A DNA stretch of 64,000 nt, from positions 372,001-436,000 of the forward strand of contig NC_010334.1 in NCBI RefSeq assembly GCF_000019185.1, read 5' to 3'. Source of the stretch: Shewanella halifaxensis HAW-EB4. Lineage in GTDB: Bacteria > Pseudomonadota > Gammaproteobacteria > Enterobacterales > Shewanellaceae. Of this stretch, positions 42,278 through 51,904 are shown in pieces (positions within the stretch are counted from its first letter, which is position 1; every line of letters begins with the position of its first letter). Below the pieces are notes generated by a model, which was not told the origin of the DNA, ran no database searches, and worked only from the letters and a program-made list of their open reading frames with translations. A program made the position numbers and the translations under genes.

Positions 42278-42706
42278 CTAACCAGTAAACTGGTGTACTA
42301 GCCAAGCAGCTAAGCCGCCAAAAACCATACCGGCGACAAAGAACATGAATATGCGCTTGAGCGCTGACTTACTGTCCATGTTGAGATACGCTTTAGTTTC
42401 GGTCGCCATATACTTGCCATTTTTATATAGGGTGCATACAACGGTTGCAGTGAGCAAGCTACTGACTTCAAAAGTCACTTGGTAGTCATTGCCCAAATAA
42501 CAAAATTCGTGAGCGCTTTTCATCCCAAGGTTACGCTTTTCGGTGATCAGTTCATCATTGACATAAATAGTTTCTTTACCAGTAAAACCTGAACCGTGGG
42601 CGGTTATACGTACCTCTTCATCGTTGAAGTAGTACCAATATCCATTTGCAATCGTGACCGTGTCCATTGTTGTGTCCATTTTGTGTCGAGTGATTGATTG
42701 TTCCAT
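42278..42706 (-). CDS. Small membrane-anchored protein of unknown function
   Basis: 142 residues; RBS AAGGAG precedes ATG. The N-terminal about 100 residues are soluble and rich in beta-strand-type sequence; a single membrane segment is near the end (I-F-M-F-F-V-A-G-M-V-F-G-G-L-A-A-W-L-V). No signal peptide, so the soluble part is probably cytoplasmic with a tail anchor. Followed 41 bp later by the HTH-membrane gene on the same strand, so likely an operon. Not recognised. Confidence 0.65.
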   Translation of the reverse strand: MEQSITRHKMDTTMDTVTIANGYWYYFNDEEVRITAHGSGFTGKETIYVNDELITEKRNLGMKSAHEFCYLGNDYQVTFEVSSLLTATVVCTLYKNGKYMATETKAYLNMDSKSALKRIFMFFVAGMVFGGLAAWLVHQFTG

Positions 42707-42796
42707 ATTTGCTCCTTGCTATGTTGACAGTTGAATTTGACGAGAGCAAGTTCAGCATAAATTTTGTTCGGTGACGGCGTCATGAATGTGACAGGC

Positions 42797-42834
42797 GTAA
42801 AAAAGGCATATGACACTTAAAGTGTCATATGCCT
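42797..42834 (-). terminator. Long perfect hairpin terminator after the symporter gene
   Basis: AGGCATATGACACTT (42804-42818), a single A, AAGTGTCATATGCCT (42820-42834), followed on the minus strand by a T-run. The stem is 15 bp with almost no loop. Confidence 0.85.
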
Positions 42835-42928
42835 AATTGATTGTAATTAAGATGCTTTTGCTTAATATGCTATCAATGGTAAAGGAGGTCGTTAGTTCGC
42901 TAAGGTTTTGGCGTTTGTCACTATAGCC

Positions 42929-44164
42929 TCAGCTTCTTGCATAACGCTTACCGTTAATCCGTTCGATTATTTGGGTCGCGTTGAGGTCGTGGATCACGTT
43001 GATCACCGTTGCTGGGGCGTCGGTAACCGCACCAATAATCACTAAGATGGGGATCACCTCTATCGGTAAGCCTAACGTGGTGACGATAAATATCTCGCCA
43101 AGAAAAGCCCCGCCTGGCACGCCGCCAATCACAAAGGCTGAGAGGACAGAAATCAGTACCGTTAGCGCAAAGATATCTGCAGTAAAATCCAATCCGAGAA
43201 TCGAGTAGATAAACACAATTTTAAGGGCCGTGGTCATGGCTGCGCCGCCCTTGTTTAGGTTTACCAGTAAGGGCAGACAGATATCGGCAATCTCCTCTCT
43301 AATGCCCATCTTATTAGCGGCGCGAATATTGACAGGTAGTGATGCAAGGGAGGAGCTTGTTCCTAATGCCGTCGCTGATGGCTCAATGGCGTTGCGCCAA
43401 AATTGCTTAATGCCATTAATGCCACCGCCTAACCAGGCGTATAGCGTGCTACCAAGGGTGTAGTAGAGTGCGGCAGCGATAAAAAACAGGCCGATAGCAC
43501 GGGCAAATGTACTCAAGAGTTCGGTATCTTGGCTGGCCATCGTCGATGCAAAGTAGGCGCCGAGTCCCACTGGTGCAACGATCATTAAAATAGAGACGAT
43601 TTTCATGATCACGGTATTTAAGCTATCGAGCATGGCCGAGACCTTCTCGCCATCCTTTCCTGACTGCCCAATAGCAATGCCTGAAATAACTGACATGATA
43701 ATCAGTGCCAGAATGTTGGACTTAGACAGCAAACCAACAAAGTCGTTGGTGGTCAGCAGGTTAACAAAATCCATGCTTCCAGAGCCAGTGCTCACTTGTT
43801 GATGCAGATCTAGGGTTACCCCTTGTGCTGGGTCGTAAATAGAAGCGAGGCCGATAATTCCTATTGTTGGGATAATCGCCATAACAATAGAGACCATGAA
43901 AATGGTCACTAGGATCACACCGAGTTTTTTTAAGTCTGTCATACGGGCGATAGAGGAGGTGACGCTAATCGCCACTAATGGCACGATAATCATAAACAGT
44001 AAGTTTAGAAATATCTGGCCCAAGGGCTTTAGCTTAAGGGCAAACACTGGAAAGAGGATCCCAATCAGTCCTCCTAGCATCAAAGCCGAAAGTAAGATAA
44101 TAGAGGAGCGATAGGGCTTAATTTTTTGCCACATAAAGTCATTCCATTTGTGAGCTATACCCAT
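42929..44164 (-). CDS. Dicarboxylate/amino acid:cation symporter (DAACS family)
   Basis: 411 residues, about eight membrane helices plus the two re-entrant loops typical of GltPh-type transporters. The serine-rich loop T-S-S-S-L-A-S-L-P and the conserved G-A-V-T-D-A-P-A-T-V-I-N near the C-terminus are the family's substrate/Na+ sites. Transports an acidic or small neutral amino acid or dicarboxylate; substrate not decidable here. It lies next to glnA but on a separate transcript (terminator between). Confidence 0.86.
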   Translation of the reverse strand: MGIAHKWNDFMWQKIKPYRSSIILLSALMLGGLIGILFPVFALKLKPLGQIFLNLLFMIIVPLVAISVTSSIARMTDLKKLGVILVTIFMVSIVMAIIPTIGIIGLASIYDPAQGVTLDLHQQVSTGSGSMDFVNLLTTNDFVGLLSKSNILALIIMSVISGIAIGQSGKDGEKVSAMLDSLNTVIMKIVSILMIVAPVGLGAYFASTMASQDTELLSTFARAIGLFFIAAALYYTLGSTLYAWLGGGINGIKQFWRNAIEPSATALGTSSSLASLPVNIRAANKMGIREEIADICLPLLVNLNKGGAAMTTALKIVFIYSILGLDFTADIFALTVLISVLSAFVIGGVPGGAFLGEIFIVTTLGLPIEVIPILVIIGAVTDAPATVINVIHDLNATQIIERINGKRYARS

Positions 44165-44262
44165 AGAAGGCTTATACTGGTTGGTATTAGCTTTTTCGCA
44201 GACGAAAGCGAATAGGGATAGATAAACTATAGGTCAACAGTAGATAGACAGGCGAACAAGGT

Positions 44263-44296
44263 AAAAAAAAAGCCCCAAACATTGCTGTTTAGGGCT
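44263..44296 (-). terminator. Terminator after glnA
   Basis: On the minus strand AGCCCTAAACA, loop GCAA, TGTTTGGGGCT, then nine T. Confidence 0.92.
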
Positions 44297-44339
44297 GTAA
44301 GGCTAACCACTCTAGCGGTTAGCGAGTCATCTCAGATAA

Positions 44340-45749
44340 TTACAAGCTGTAGTAAAGCTCGAATTCAACTGGGTGAGTAGTTTGGTTGATACGCTCAACG
44401 TCTGCAGACTTAAGTGTGATGTAAGAATCGATAAAGTCGTTAGTGAATACGTCGCCACGAGTCAAGAACTCACGGTCAGCGTCTAGACACTCAAGTGCAT
44501 TTTCTAGTGAAGTGGCAACTGTTGGGATTTCAGCCGCTTCTTCTGCTGGAAGATCATATAGATCTTTGTCCATTGCCTCACCTGGGTGGATCTTGTTTTG
44601 GATGCCGTCAAGGCCCGCCATTAGCATTGCAGAGAATGCTAAGTATGGGTTTGCTACTGGGTCACCAAAACGGATTTCGATACGACGACCTTTTGCACTT
44701 GGTACCACTGGGATACGGATAGAAGCAGAGCGGTTAGCTGCTGAGTAAGCAAGCATAACTGGCGCTTCGAAGTGTGGTACAAGGCGCTTATATGAGTTTG
44801 TCGATGGGTTAGCAAATGCGTTGATTGCGCGAGCATGCTTAATAACACCACCGATGTAAAATAGTGCTGTTTCGCTCAATCCGCCATACTTGTCACCAGC
44901 GAATAAGTTCACGCCGTCTTTTGCAAGAGACTGATGCACGTGCATACCGCTACCGTTGTCACCAACGATTGGTTTAGGCATGAATGTCGCAGTCTTGTTG
45001 TAAGCGTGAGCAACGTTATGTACAACATACTTAAGTACCTGAACTTCGTCGGCCTTCAGTGTTAGTGTATTGAAACGTGTTGCGATTTCGTTCTGGCCCG
45101 CTGTAGCAACTTCATGGTGGTGTGCTTCAACAACTTGGCCCATCTCTTCTAGTACTAAACACATAGCACTACGGATATCTTGTGATGAATCTACTGGTGC
45201 TACTGGGAAGTAACCGCCTTTAACGCCTGGACGGTGACCCTTGTTGCCATTTTCATAGCTGGTACCTGAGTTCCAAGCCGCTTCTTCAGCGTCAACCTTG
45301 TAGAAACAACCCGACATGTCAGCGCCGAACTTGACATCGTCAAATAGGAAGAATTCTGGCTCTGGACCAACCAATACTGTATCGGCAATACCTGTTGAAC
45401 GTAGGTAATCTTCAGCTTTCTTTGCAATTGAACGTGGGTCACGGTTATAACCTGTCATTGTGCCAGGGTTTAGGATGTCACAACGAATGTTTGCAGTCGT
45501 TTCAGCGGTAAAAGGGTCAAGAACAAAGCTTGCTGGATCAGGCATCAATACCATGTCTGATTCGTTAATGCCTTTCCAACCTGAGATTGAAGAACCGTCA
45601 AACATTTTACCGTCTTCAAAAAAGTCAGCATCAACTTGGTGAGTTGGGATTGTAACGTGCTGCTCTTTACCTATCGTATCGGTAAAACGTAAATCAACAA
45701 ACTTAACTTCTAACTCTTTTAGTTGTTGTAAAACTGATTCTGCTGACAT
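44340..45749 (-). CDS. glnA: Type I glutamine synthetase
   Basis: 469 residues, the usual length. N-terminal beta-grasp domain, then the catalytic domain with [15 protein letters not shown] and the N-G-S-G-M-H-V-H metal/ammonium site. The adenylylation loop Y-D-L-P (near residue 398) is present, so the enzyme is controlled by adenylylation. Makes glutamine from glutamate and ammonia with ATP. Preceded by a sigma-54 promoter and NtrC sites; the ntrBC genes are about 9 kb away in the window. Confidence 0.98.
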   Translation of the reverse strand: MSAESVLQQLKELEVKFVDLRFTDTIGKEQHVTIPTHQVDADFFEDGKMFDGSSISGWKGINESDMVLMPDPASFVLDPFTAETTANIRCDILNPGTMTGYNRDPRSIAKKAEDYLRSTGIADTVLVGPEPEFFLFDDVKFGADMSGCFYKVDAEEAAWNSGTSYENGNKGHRPGVKGGYFPVAPVDSSQDIRSAMCLVLEEMGQVVEAHHHEVATAGQNEIATRFNTLTLKADEVQVLKYVVHNVAHAYNKTATFMPKPIVGDNGSGMHVHQSLAKDGVNLFAGDKYGGLSETALFYIGGVIKHARAINAFANPSTNSYKRLVPHFEAPVMLAYSAANRSASIRIPVVPSAKGRRIEIRFGDPVANPYLAFSAMLMAGLDGIQNKIHPGEAMDKDLYDLPAEEAAEIPTVATSLENALECLDADREFLTRGDVFTNDFIDSYITLKSADVERINQTTHPVEFELYYSL

Positions 45750-45833
45750 TCTAAAGTCTCCGAGTAGGGTAAAGGGTCGTCCCTTTGTTTTATCTTTAAT
45801 ATTTAGCGCTTAATGCGATTATGGTCTTCATAT

Positions 45834-45849
45834 AGCGAGACTCGTGCCA
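45834..45849 (-). promoter_or_regulatory. Sigma-54 promoter of glnA
   Basis: On the minus strand TGGCAC-GAGTC-TCGCT: the -24 box matches the TGGCAC consensus exactly and the -12 box keeps the GC (consensus TTGCA). It lies about 85-100 bp upstream of the glnA start. Confidence 0.8.
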
Positions 45850-45913
45850 ACTCTTTAACTTGTTGAATATTATGAGTTAGTCGTTTCTTGGCTTTGTTGG
45901 TAACTTCTTTGTC

Positions 45914-45928
45914 GCACTATTTTGGTGC
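45914..45928. promoter_or_regulatory. NtrC site 1 upstream of glnA
   Basis: GCACTATTTTGGTGC matches the NtrC consensus; extended to TCGCAC..GTGCGA (45912-45930) it is a clean dyad, 65 bp upstream of the sigma-54 promoter. Confidence 0.85.
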
Positions 45929-45950
45929 GACCAATGGATCAATGTGGTGC

Positions 45951-45965
45951 GCGCTATAACAGTGC
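45951..45965. promoter_or_regulatory. NtrC site 2 upstream of glnA (weaker)
   Basis: GCGCTATAACAGTGC has the right half-site spacing with two or three departures from consensus, 22 bp beyond site 1. Paired NtrC sites are the normal enhancer layout. Confidence 0.6.
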
Positions 45966-46451
45966 AGTTGCCATTTGTCTTGCAGATACTTAATTGGCAT
46001 CTCGTTTAAAATCGGTACACAGAATAACTAAGCTATGACCAATTTTATAGGGGATAAGTCAAGGAAATAACATTGGATTTTCAATAAGTGTTATTGGGAT
46101 TAAAGACAGTCATTTAACCGCAGGATTATTGAGCGTGTTTTAGCTACTTATAGATCTGAAATCGTCGCCTAAAACAGCCAAAGTGTTGGATATAGCGAGG
46201 AGGTTTAAGCTGGCTGACACGATTAGTCTAGTGTGGGTAAAGTATAAAAAAGTGTATAAAAAGCGGACGTTAGAGCGAAAAAAAGCAATGCGAAAGAGTT
46301 ATTTTTAACGATTGGTTAAAAATAATCCTGTGAGATAACGTCGAGCTAGAGTAGAATGTCACGCTTTTTATTGCAACTACTATACTAGATTGGTTTTAGT
46401 TGTTGTCAGTAACCCCCCCTATATTTTATACCGATGGTAAGAGGTTTAGCC

Positions 46452-48263
46452 GTGTTAGAGAATTTACGTAACATCGCCATTATTGCACACGTTGACCATG
46501 GTAAGACTACCTTGGTTGATAAGTTGCTGGCGCAGTCAGGAACCCTTGAGTCTCGAGGAGAAGCCACTGAGCGGGTGATGGATTCAAATGATCTTGAAAA
46601 GGAACGTGGTATCACGATTCTGGCCAAGAACACTGCCATCAAGTGGAACGATTACCGTATCAACATCGTTGATACTCCTGGTCACGCCGATTTCGGTGGT
46701 GAGGTAGAGCGTGTTCTATCTATGGTTGACTCAGTATTACTACTAGTTGACGCAGTAGATGGTCCAATGCCACAGACTCGCTTCGTGACTAAGAAAGCTT
46801 TCGCTCAAGGCCTAAAGCCAATCGTTGTTATTAACAAGATTGACCGTCCAGGCGCACGTCCAGATTGGGTTATTGACCAAGTATTTGACTTGTTCGACAA
46901 CCTAGGTGCGACTGATGAGCAACTAGATTTCCCAATCGTTTATGCTTCTGCGCTAAACGGTTTTGCAACACTAGATCCAGACGAAACTAGCGCTGATATG
47001 ACGCCGCTATTCGAAACGATCGTTGAAAAAGTTTCTTCACCAGATGCTGATGCTGAAGGTGATTTCCAGATGCAAATTTCGCAAATCGACTACAACTCAT
47101 ACGTGGGTGTTATCGGTATTGGCCGCATCAAGCGTGGTAGTGTTAAAACTAACCAGCAAGTGACCATTATTGGCGCAGACGGCAAGAAGCGTAACGGTAA
47201 AGTAGGCCAAGTATTAGGTTACATGGGTCTTGAGCGTCACGAAGTTGCTGATGCAACAGCAGGCGACATCGTTGCGATTACTGGTCTTGGCCAATTGCTA
47301 ATTTCTGACACTGTTTGTGCAACTACTAACGTAGAAGCATTGCCTCCATTGTCTGTTGATGAACCAACACTAACCATGACTTTCCAGGTGAACACTTCTC
47401 CGTTCGCTGGTAAAGAAGGTAAGTATGTTACTTCACGTAATATTCTTGAGCGTTTACAGCAAGAACTAGTACACAACGTAGCACTACGCGTTGAAGAAAC
47501 TGACAGCCCAGATCGTTTCCGCGTATCAGGCCGTGGTGAACTTCACCTTTCAATCTTGATTGAAAACATGCGTCGTGAAGGTTATGAGCTAGCTGTATCT
47601 CGTCCAGAAGTTATCGTAAAAGAGATCGATGGCGAGATGTGTGAGCCGTTCGAAACACTAACTGTTGACGTTGAAGAGCAACATCAAGGTGCCGTGATCG
47701 AGAAGCTTGGTATCCGTAAGGGTGACATGAAGGACATGCAGTTAGATGGTAAGGGTCGTGTACGTATCGACTTCGTTATCCCTAGCCGTGGTCTAATCGG
47801 TTTCCAAACTGAATTCATGACAGCGACTTCTGGTACTGGTCTAATTTACCATTCATTCGACCACTACGGTCCATTGAAAGGTGGTGATATTGGTCAACGT
47901 GCACGTGGTGTATTGATCTCTAACGCTACTGGTAAAGCACTAACATTCGCACTATTCGGTCTACAAGAGCGTGGTCGTCTGTTTATTACTCACGCATCAG
48001 AAGTATACGAAGGTCAAGTAGTTGGTCTTCATGCACGTGCTAACGACCTAACAGTTAACTGTTTGAAAGGTAAGCAGCTAACTAACATGCGTGCATCTGG
48101 TACTGACGAAGCTCAGGTACTAACTCCGCATATCGAAATGACACTAGAGCAAGCGCTTGAGTTCATCGATGATGACGAATTAGTAGAAGTAACGCCACTG
48201 AACATCCGTGTTCGTAAGCGTTTCTTGACTGAAAACGAACGTAAGCGTCATAACCGTAAGTAA
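46452..48263 (+). CDS. typA: Ribosome-associated GTPase TypA/BipA
   Basis: 603 residues from GTG 46452 (V-L-E-N-L-R-N-I), where AAGAGG lies 8 bases upstream and the length equals known BipA. An in-frame ATG at 46434 would add six atypical residues. GTPase motifs: [10 protein letters not shown] (G1), D-T-P-G-H-A-D-F (G3), N-K-I-D-R-P (G4), then EF-G-like domains and the BipA-specific C-terminus ending K-R-H-N-R-K. Acts on 50S assembly and stress growth. High codon adaptation suggests good expression. Confidence 0.97.
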   Translation: MLENLRNIAIIAHVDHGKTTLVDKLLAQSGTLESRGEATERVMDSNDLEKERGITILAKNTAIKWNDYRINIVDTPGHADFGGEVERVLSMVDSVLLLVDAVDGPMPQTRFVTKKAFAQGLKPIVVINKIDRPGARPDWVIDQVFDLFDNLGATDEQLDFPIVYASALNGFATLDPDETSADMTPLFETIVEKVSSPDADAEGDFQMQISQIDYNSYVGVIGIGRIKRGSVKTNQQVTIIGADGKKRNGKVGQVLGYMGLERHEVADATAGDIVAITGLGQLLISDTVCATTNVEALPPLSVDEPTLTMTFQVNTSPFAGKEGKYVTSRNILERLQQELVHNVALRVEETDSPDRFRVSGRGELHLSILIENMRREGYELAVSRPEVIVKEIDGEMCEPFETLTVDVEEQHQGAVIEKLGIRKGDMKDMQLDGKGRVRIDFVIPSRGLIGFQTEFMTATSGTGLIYHSFDHYGPLKGGDIGQRARGVLISNATGKALTFALFGLQERGRLFITHASEVYEGQVVGLHARANDLTVNCLKGKQLTNMRASGTDEAQVLTPHIEMTLEQALEFIDDDELVEVTPLNIRVRKRFLTENERKRHNRK

Positions 48264-48739
48264 TGACCGCGTTTAGCTTCAACCCTTAATGGGTTAAGTA
48301 TTAAAAAGGCCCTGAGCATGCAAATGTTCAGGGCCTTTTTGTTGTCTGTAGTTTTGTATTTTAGTGCTGTTGCTCACTCTACCCCGCTATTTTGCAGTTG
48401 CCCCCTCAATAATCAATGCTTTTAGGCTAGGCTCACAACTCGCTTTAGAGTGTGAATCTCCACTAGCTTATCAGTTCGCCTCAAGCGCTAGCGCTCACTA
48501 ATTTAGCGATAAATGAATCCAGATAGCAAAAATAAGAATGCGCTAATACTCATTTGGAGGTATGACGGTTACGACACATTTTTTCTAGCAGATTTGCCGT
48601 AATTTAGTTGCAGCTTTAGTAACTTGCATTGCCAATTTACAAAGCATTGCAGCGAATGCTGCAGACAATTTTGAGCCGCTATTTGGCTTGCTAAGCGCAT
48701 TTTTGAATTGAGTTCTAGTTAACTCTATTGGAGAAAGTT
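48264..48739. other. Intergenic region after typA
   Basis: 476 bp holding the typA terminator (48303-48340) and the promoter region of the dba-dsbI genes. No other open frame or repeat is convincing. Confidence 0.5.
48303..48340 (+). terminator. Terminator after typA
   Basis: AAAAAGGCCCTGA, a 12-nt loop, TCAGGGCCTTTTT. Confidence 0.93.
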
Positions 48740-48907
48740 GTGGAATTTCTACTTTTTTGCCTAATTTTTATTACATGTTTCTTGGTGGCTTTTAAGCCAC
48801 ATAAACAAAGAATGGCGCACATTTTTTTAGCTCTAAGCATTTTAATGAGCATGGGGATTTGGTTGATGGCGACTTGGGGCATGCTAGTTCCTGCCGGTAA
48901 CTTGTGA
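48740..48907 (+). CDS. dba: Dba-like small inner-membrane protein, partner of DsbI
   Basis: 55 residues; GTG start with GGAGA 5 bases upstream, stop TGA at 48905. Two hydrophobic segments (residues about 2-18 and 27-52) separated by a short basic loop (K-P-H-K-Q-R), so a two-helix membrane hairpin. It ends 10 bp before the DsbI gene on the same strand. In Campylobacter jejuni a small membrane protein, Dba, is encoded just upstream of DsbI and is needed with it; the size, position and topology fit. Identification rests on context and topology, not on strong sequence identity that I can check. Confidence 0.65.
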   Translation: MEFLLFCLIFITCFLVAFKPHKQRMAHIFLALSILMSMGIWLMATWGMLVPAGNL

Positions 48908-48917
48908 GAACACGAAG

Positions 48918-50369
48918 ATGAATGAATTAACGTTAAACAGAATTGTGTCGCTGGCGGCATTGGCACTTATAGCTTTGCCTGTGGGTATTGCCTGTATCAT
49001 CTTAGGTTTTGGAATGGGTGATACCCCGTGTATTCTTTGCTGGCAAGAGCGTACAGCAATGGTGCTGGTATCGCTAATTGCGATTTTTATCATGCGTTAC
49101 GGCTTAAAGCCAAAGTATATTGGTGCACTGATTATTACCGCTGTATACGGCTTATGGGCGGGCTACCGTCATAGTTCGGCACATATTCTGCGTGATATTG
49201 GCCAAGGCTTTGGCCCGGCTATTTTTGGCGTACACACTTATGTGTGGGTGATTGTGGTCTTTGCGATTATCTTATTGTTTGCTGGCGTATTAATGCTGCT
49301 ACAAGGCGATAAGCTAGTTGAGAAGAGCGATAGCAGTGAATGGAGCCTATTGAACAAGATCACTGTAAATGTGTTCTTAGTGATTATTGGCTTCAACATT
49401 GTGCAAGCATTCACGCAAACAGGACCATTCCCATATATTGGTCAAAGCGACCCTGTTCGTATGACATTTGATTCAGAGAAAACAATTTGGTCAACGGCTA
49501 ACTGGCCTACATTGTCAAAGTTATCAGCCCGTGGTGCTTACTCAATCGAGAAGCCTGACTTTGCGGCTATGACAAAGAATGATGCGACTAAAGTGACGGC
49601 TAACGGCGAATTAACTGCGCTTGATAGTGTTACTTTGCCGGCGGAGATCTTCGGTCTAGCGACAGGTATTAGCTATAACCCACAAAGCCAGTTATTTGCA
49701 GTGGTTACCAGTAATAACTGGGTTTATTTCTTAAATGCAGAACTGACTGAAATTTTGGCTAAGGTGCAAATTGATGCAGCATTCTCTGCTGAAATATCAA
49801 ACCTAGCCGGTGTGACGTTTGATGGCGAAACCTCGGTGTTGGTGACAGCAGATCATAAGAGTTTTGTACGCGTTGAGTACGACCCTAGCGTGAAGTTTGA
49901 TGATACTTACGGTCGATTCGTCGAAGGAACCGATGGCGTTCGTGAACTTAAGCGCAGCCGCTTTGCGACAGTGCGTGCTAAGTACAACTACGTTGCTAAC
50001 GTTGGTTGGGATGCGAACACTCAAGAGTACTTAATGGTGACTTTGCCAGATCTTAAGCGTAATAACTTTGTGGTTTCACGTTTAAGCGGTAAAGACTACG
50101 AGCTAAATAGCGAAGCTATTATTAGCATCGACGCTCAGGCTTACCCGAATATAACCGGTATTAGCGTGGCAGACGATAAAGCTTACTTACTTAGCCATTC
50201 TGGTCAGCAAATGTTAACCATGGATTTGGCTTCAAATACCGTTGTTGCGGCTAGCGATATTGCGGGTCTGACTAACCCACAAGCGATGACAGTTGTGAAT
50301 GGTGAGTTTGCAGTATTAGATGCAACAGAAGGTAATAACCGCGTTAACTTCTACCAAGTTCAGCAGTAA
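48918..50369 (+). CDS. dsbI: DsbI: DsbB-like quinone-linked oxidoreductase with a C-terminal beta-propeller
   Basis: 483 residues. The first about 160 form a DsbB-like four/five-helix membrane domain with C-I-L-C-W-Q-E-R (near residues 38-45), the redox CxxC and quinone-side arginine. The remaining about 320 residues are periplasmic, rich in repeated beta strands, a propeller-type domain, as in Campylobacter DsbI. The second cysteine pair found in classical DsbB is absent; no cysteine occurs after the CILC apart from this motif. It would pass electrons from a periplasmic thiol oxidase (not encoded here) to quinone. A terminator follows at 50399. Confidence 0.85.
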   Translation: MNELTLNRIVSLAALALIALPVGIACIILGFGMGDTPCILCWQERTAMVLVSLIAIFIMRYGLKPKYIGALIITAVYGLWAGYRHSSAHILRDIGQGFGPAIFGVHTYVWVIVVFAIILLFAGVLMLLQGDKLVEKSDSSEWSLLNKITVNVFLVIIGFNIVQAFTQTGPFPYIGQSDPVRMTFDSEKTIWSTANWPTLSKLSARGAYSIEKPDFAAMTKNDATKVTANGELTALDSVTLPAEIFGLATGISYNPQSQLFAVVTSNNWVYFLNAELTEILAKVQIDAAFSAEISNLAGVTFDGETSVLVTADHKSFVRVEYDPSVKFDDTYGRFVEGTDGVRELKRSRFATVRAKYNYVANVGWDANTQEYLMVTLPDLKRNNFVVSRLSGKDYELNSEAIISIDAQAYPNITGISVADDKAYLLSHSGQQMLTMDLASNTVVAASDIAGLTNPQAMTVVNGEFAVLDATEGNNRVNFYQVQQ

Positions 50370-50398
50370 TTATTTACTGCTTATTTAGAGTGAGAGTG

Positions 50399-50428
50399 AA
50401 GCCCTTAATCTATGGTTAAGGGCTTTTT
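50399..50428 (+). terminator. Terminator after dsbI
   Basis: AAGCCCTTAA (50399-50408), 7-nt loop, TTAAGGGCTT (50416-50425), T-run. Confidence 0.92.
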
Positions 50429-50649
50429 GCATTGTTTCAGGCAAGTCCTTACTCATACCGATAACGATTTACTGTGAATCACATAAATCCTAGTGCAATC
50501 ACTCACAGGCTGATTAAGTTTGGCAATACTAATTTATACTGATTGGTATGAGACTAATTGGTATAATCCGTGAAAACCTCGAGTAGCTGTAAACAAGCAG
50601 CTGTAGAGCACCCTCTATTAAATCGCTAATAAAATTAAAGGTTGTAACC

Positions 50650-51513
50650 ATGAAGCGGATCTTATCCATTCAATCCCATGTGGTATTTGGCTGCGCAGGA
50701 AACAGTAGCGCCGTATTCCCAATGCGTCGTCTCGGTATGGAGGTGTGGCCAATTAACACGGTGCAGTTCTCTAACCATACTCAGTATGCACAAGGATGGA
50801 CGGGAACTGTCATGCCTGCGGGTCAGATCACCGAGTTGGTACAAGGGTTAGACAATATCGGTAAACTGCAAACCTGTGATGCCATTCTCAGTGGCTATCT
50901 TGGCAGTGCAGAGCAAGGTGGTGAAATTGTCGCAGCCGTGAAAAAGATGAAAGCCCTCAATCCTAATGCGATTTACTTCTGCGATCCTGTGATGGGCCAC
51001 CCAGAGAAGGGCTGCATCGTTGCGCCGGGCGTGCAAGAGTTCCTAAAAACTCAAGCTTTGGCTGAAGCCGATATTATCGCGCCTAACCTGTTAGAGCTGG
51101 AAACGCTCACAGATAGAGAGTTGCATAATCTGGACGAGGTGATAAATGCGTGTGAATGCTTGCTAGAAAAAGGGCTTGAGATGGTAGTCGTGAAGCACCT
51201 TGCTAAGGCCGCCACTTGCCAAGAGCAGTTTGAGATGTTGCTGGTGACCAAGGCTGGCAGTTACTTAATCTCTCGTCCTTTATATGAATTTGAAAAGCAA
51301 CCTGTGGGCGTCGGTGACTTAATCAGTGGCTTGATGTTGGCTAATCTGCAAGCTGGTTTTAGCCCAGTTGAAGCATTTGAGCGCACTAATGCCTCAGTGG
51401 ATGCTGTACTGCTAGAGACCTTTAACCAAGGCGCTTATGAGCTACAATTAATTGGCGCGCAGGATGCCATTGCATCGCCGGTAATTAAGGCGCACGCCAA
51501 GCGAGTAAACTAA
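50650..51513 (+). CDS. pdxY: Pyridoxal kinase PdxY
   Basis: 287 residues, exactly the usual size. Ribokinase-fold motifs: [14 protein letters not shown] at the N-terminus, V-Q-F-S-N-H-T-Q-Y substrate loop, D-P-V-M-G-H-P, and the catalytic G-V-G-D-L-I-S-G near residue 219-226. Phosphorylates pyridoxal with ATP in the vitamin B6 salvage pathway. Monocistronic; a terminator follows and then repeat tract B. Confidence 0.95.
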   Translation: MKRILSIQSHVVFGCAGNSSAVFPMRRLGMEVWPINTVQFSNHTQYAQGWTGTVMPAGQITELVQGLDNIGKLQTCDAILSGYLGSAEQGGEIVAAVKKMKALNPNAIYFCDPVMGHPEKGCIVAPGVQEFLKTQALAEADIIAPNLLELETLTDRELHNLDEVINACECLLEKGLEMVVVKHLAKAATCQEQFEMLLVTKAGSYLISRPLYEFEKQPVGVGDLISGLMLANLQAGFSPVEAFERTNASVDAVLLETFNQGAYELQLIGAQDAIASPVIKAHAKRVN

Positions 51514-51554
51514 CTCAAGCTCATTAGTATAAGAGTTAAGAGGCGGAATTTAAT

Positions 51555-51586
51555 GAGCCTACTCCATTCAGGGAGCAGGCTCTTTT
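51555..51586 (+). terminator. Terminator after pdxY
   Basis: GAGCCTACTCC, loop ATTCA, GGGAGCAGGCTC, then TTTTCTT. Confidence 0.85.
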
Positions 51587-51599
51587 CTTAGCCATTACC

Positions 51600-51904
51600 G
51601 TAAGCGCTGCGCTAGTCTTTAGTCGTCTTTGCTTTAAAAGAAGGGCCTAGATCCTAGGACGCTGCGCTTCGAGGGCGGGCTAAAGCCCTACTAGGAACAG
51701 CAAAAGAAAAAAGCATCACCAGTACTCTTTCTTAGCTTCCCGCTTTTCCGTCTTTGCTTTCACCATCTTTAAACCGTCTCAGCCTTTCCCTGCTTTACCC
51801 CATCTTTTCCGTAAGCGCAGCGTTCCGTAAGGCCGCAGGCCGTTCGTCTTGTACTGTCTTAGCCTTTCCTAGAGCCTGCTTTTCCTAGGACCTAGGACCT
51901 TCTA
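51600..51904 (-). repeat. 3'-end repeat tract B
   Basis: Reads outward from the stop codon of the NapH-like gene (minus strand), beginning with CCTAGGTCCTAGGA. It contains the CGTAAGCGCAGCGTTCCGTA block, the GTAAGG..GGCCGTTCGTCTT block and the GGGCTAAAGCCC..CCTAG block found in tracts A, C and D. No gene. Confidence 0.8.

Larger units (their letters stand above)
45750..46451. other. Divergent glnA/typA regulatory region
   Basis: 702 bp without a gene. The glnA-proximal part holds the sigma-54 promoter and NtrC boxes listed separately. The typA-proximal part is AT-rich, includes a -10-like TATACT near 46381 and a C-run (46415-46421) shortly before the typA RBS. Nothing else recognisable. Confidence 0.6.

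Noticed and set aside
48715..48966. 83-codon minus-strand open frame
   Set aside because: Shadow of the dba and dsbI genes on the opposite strand.
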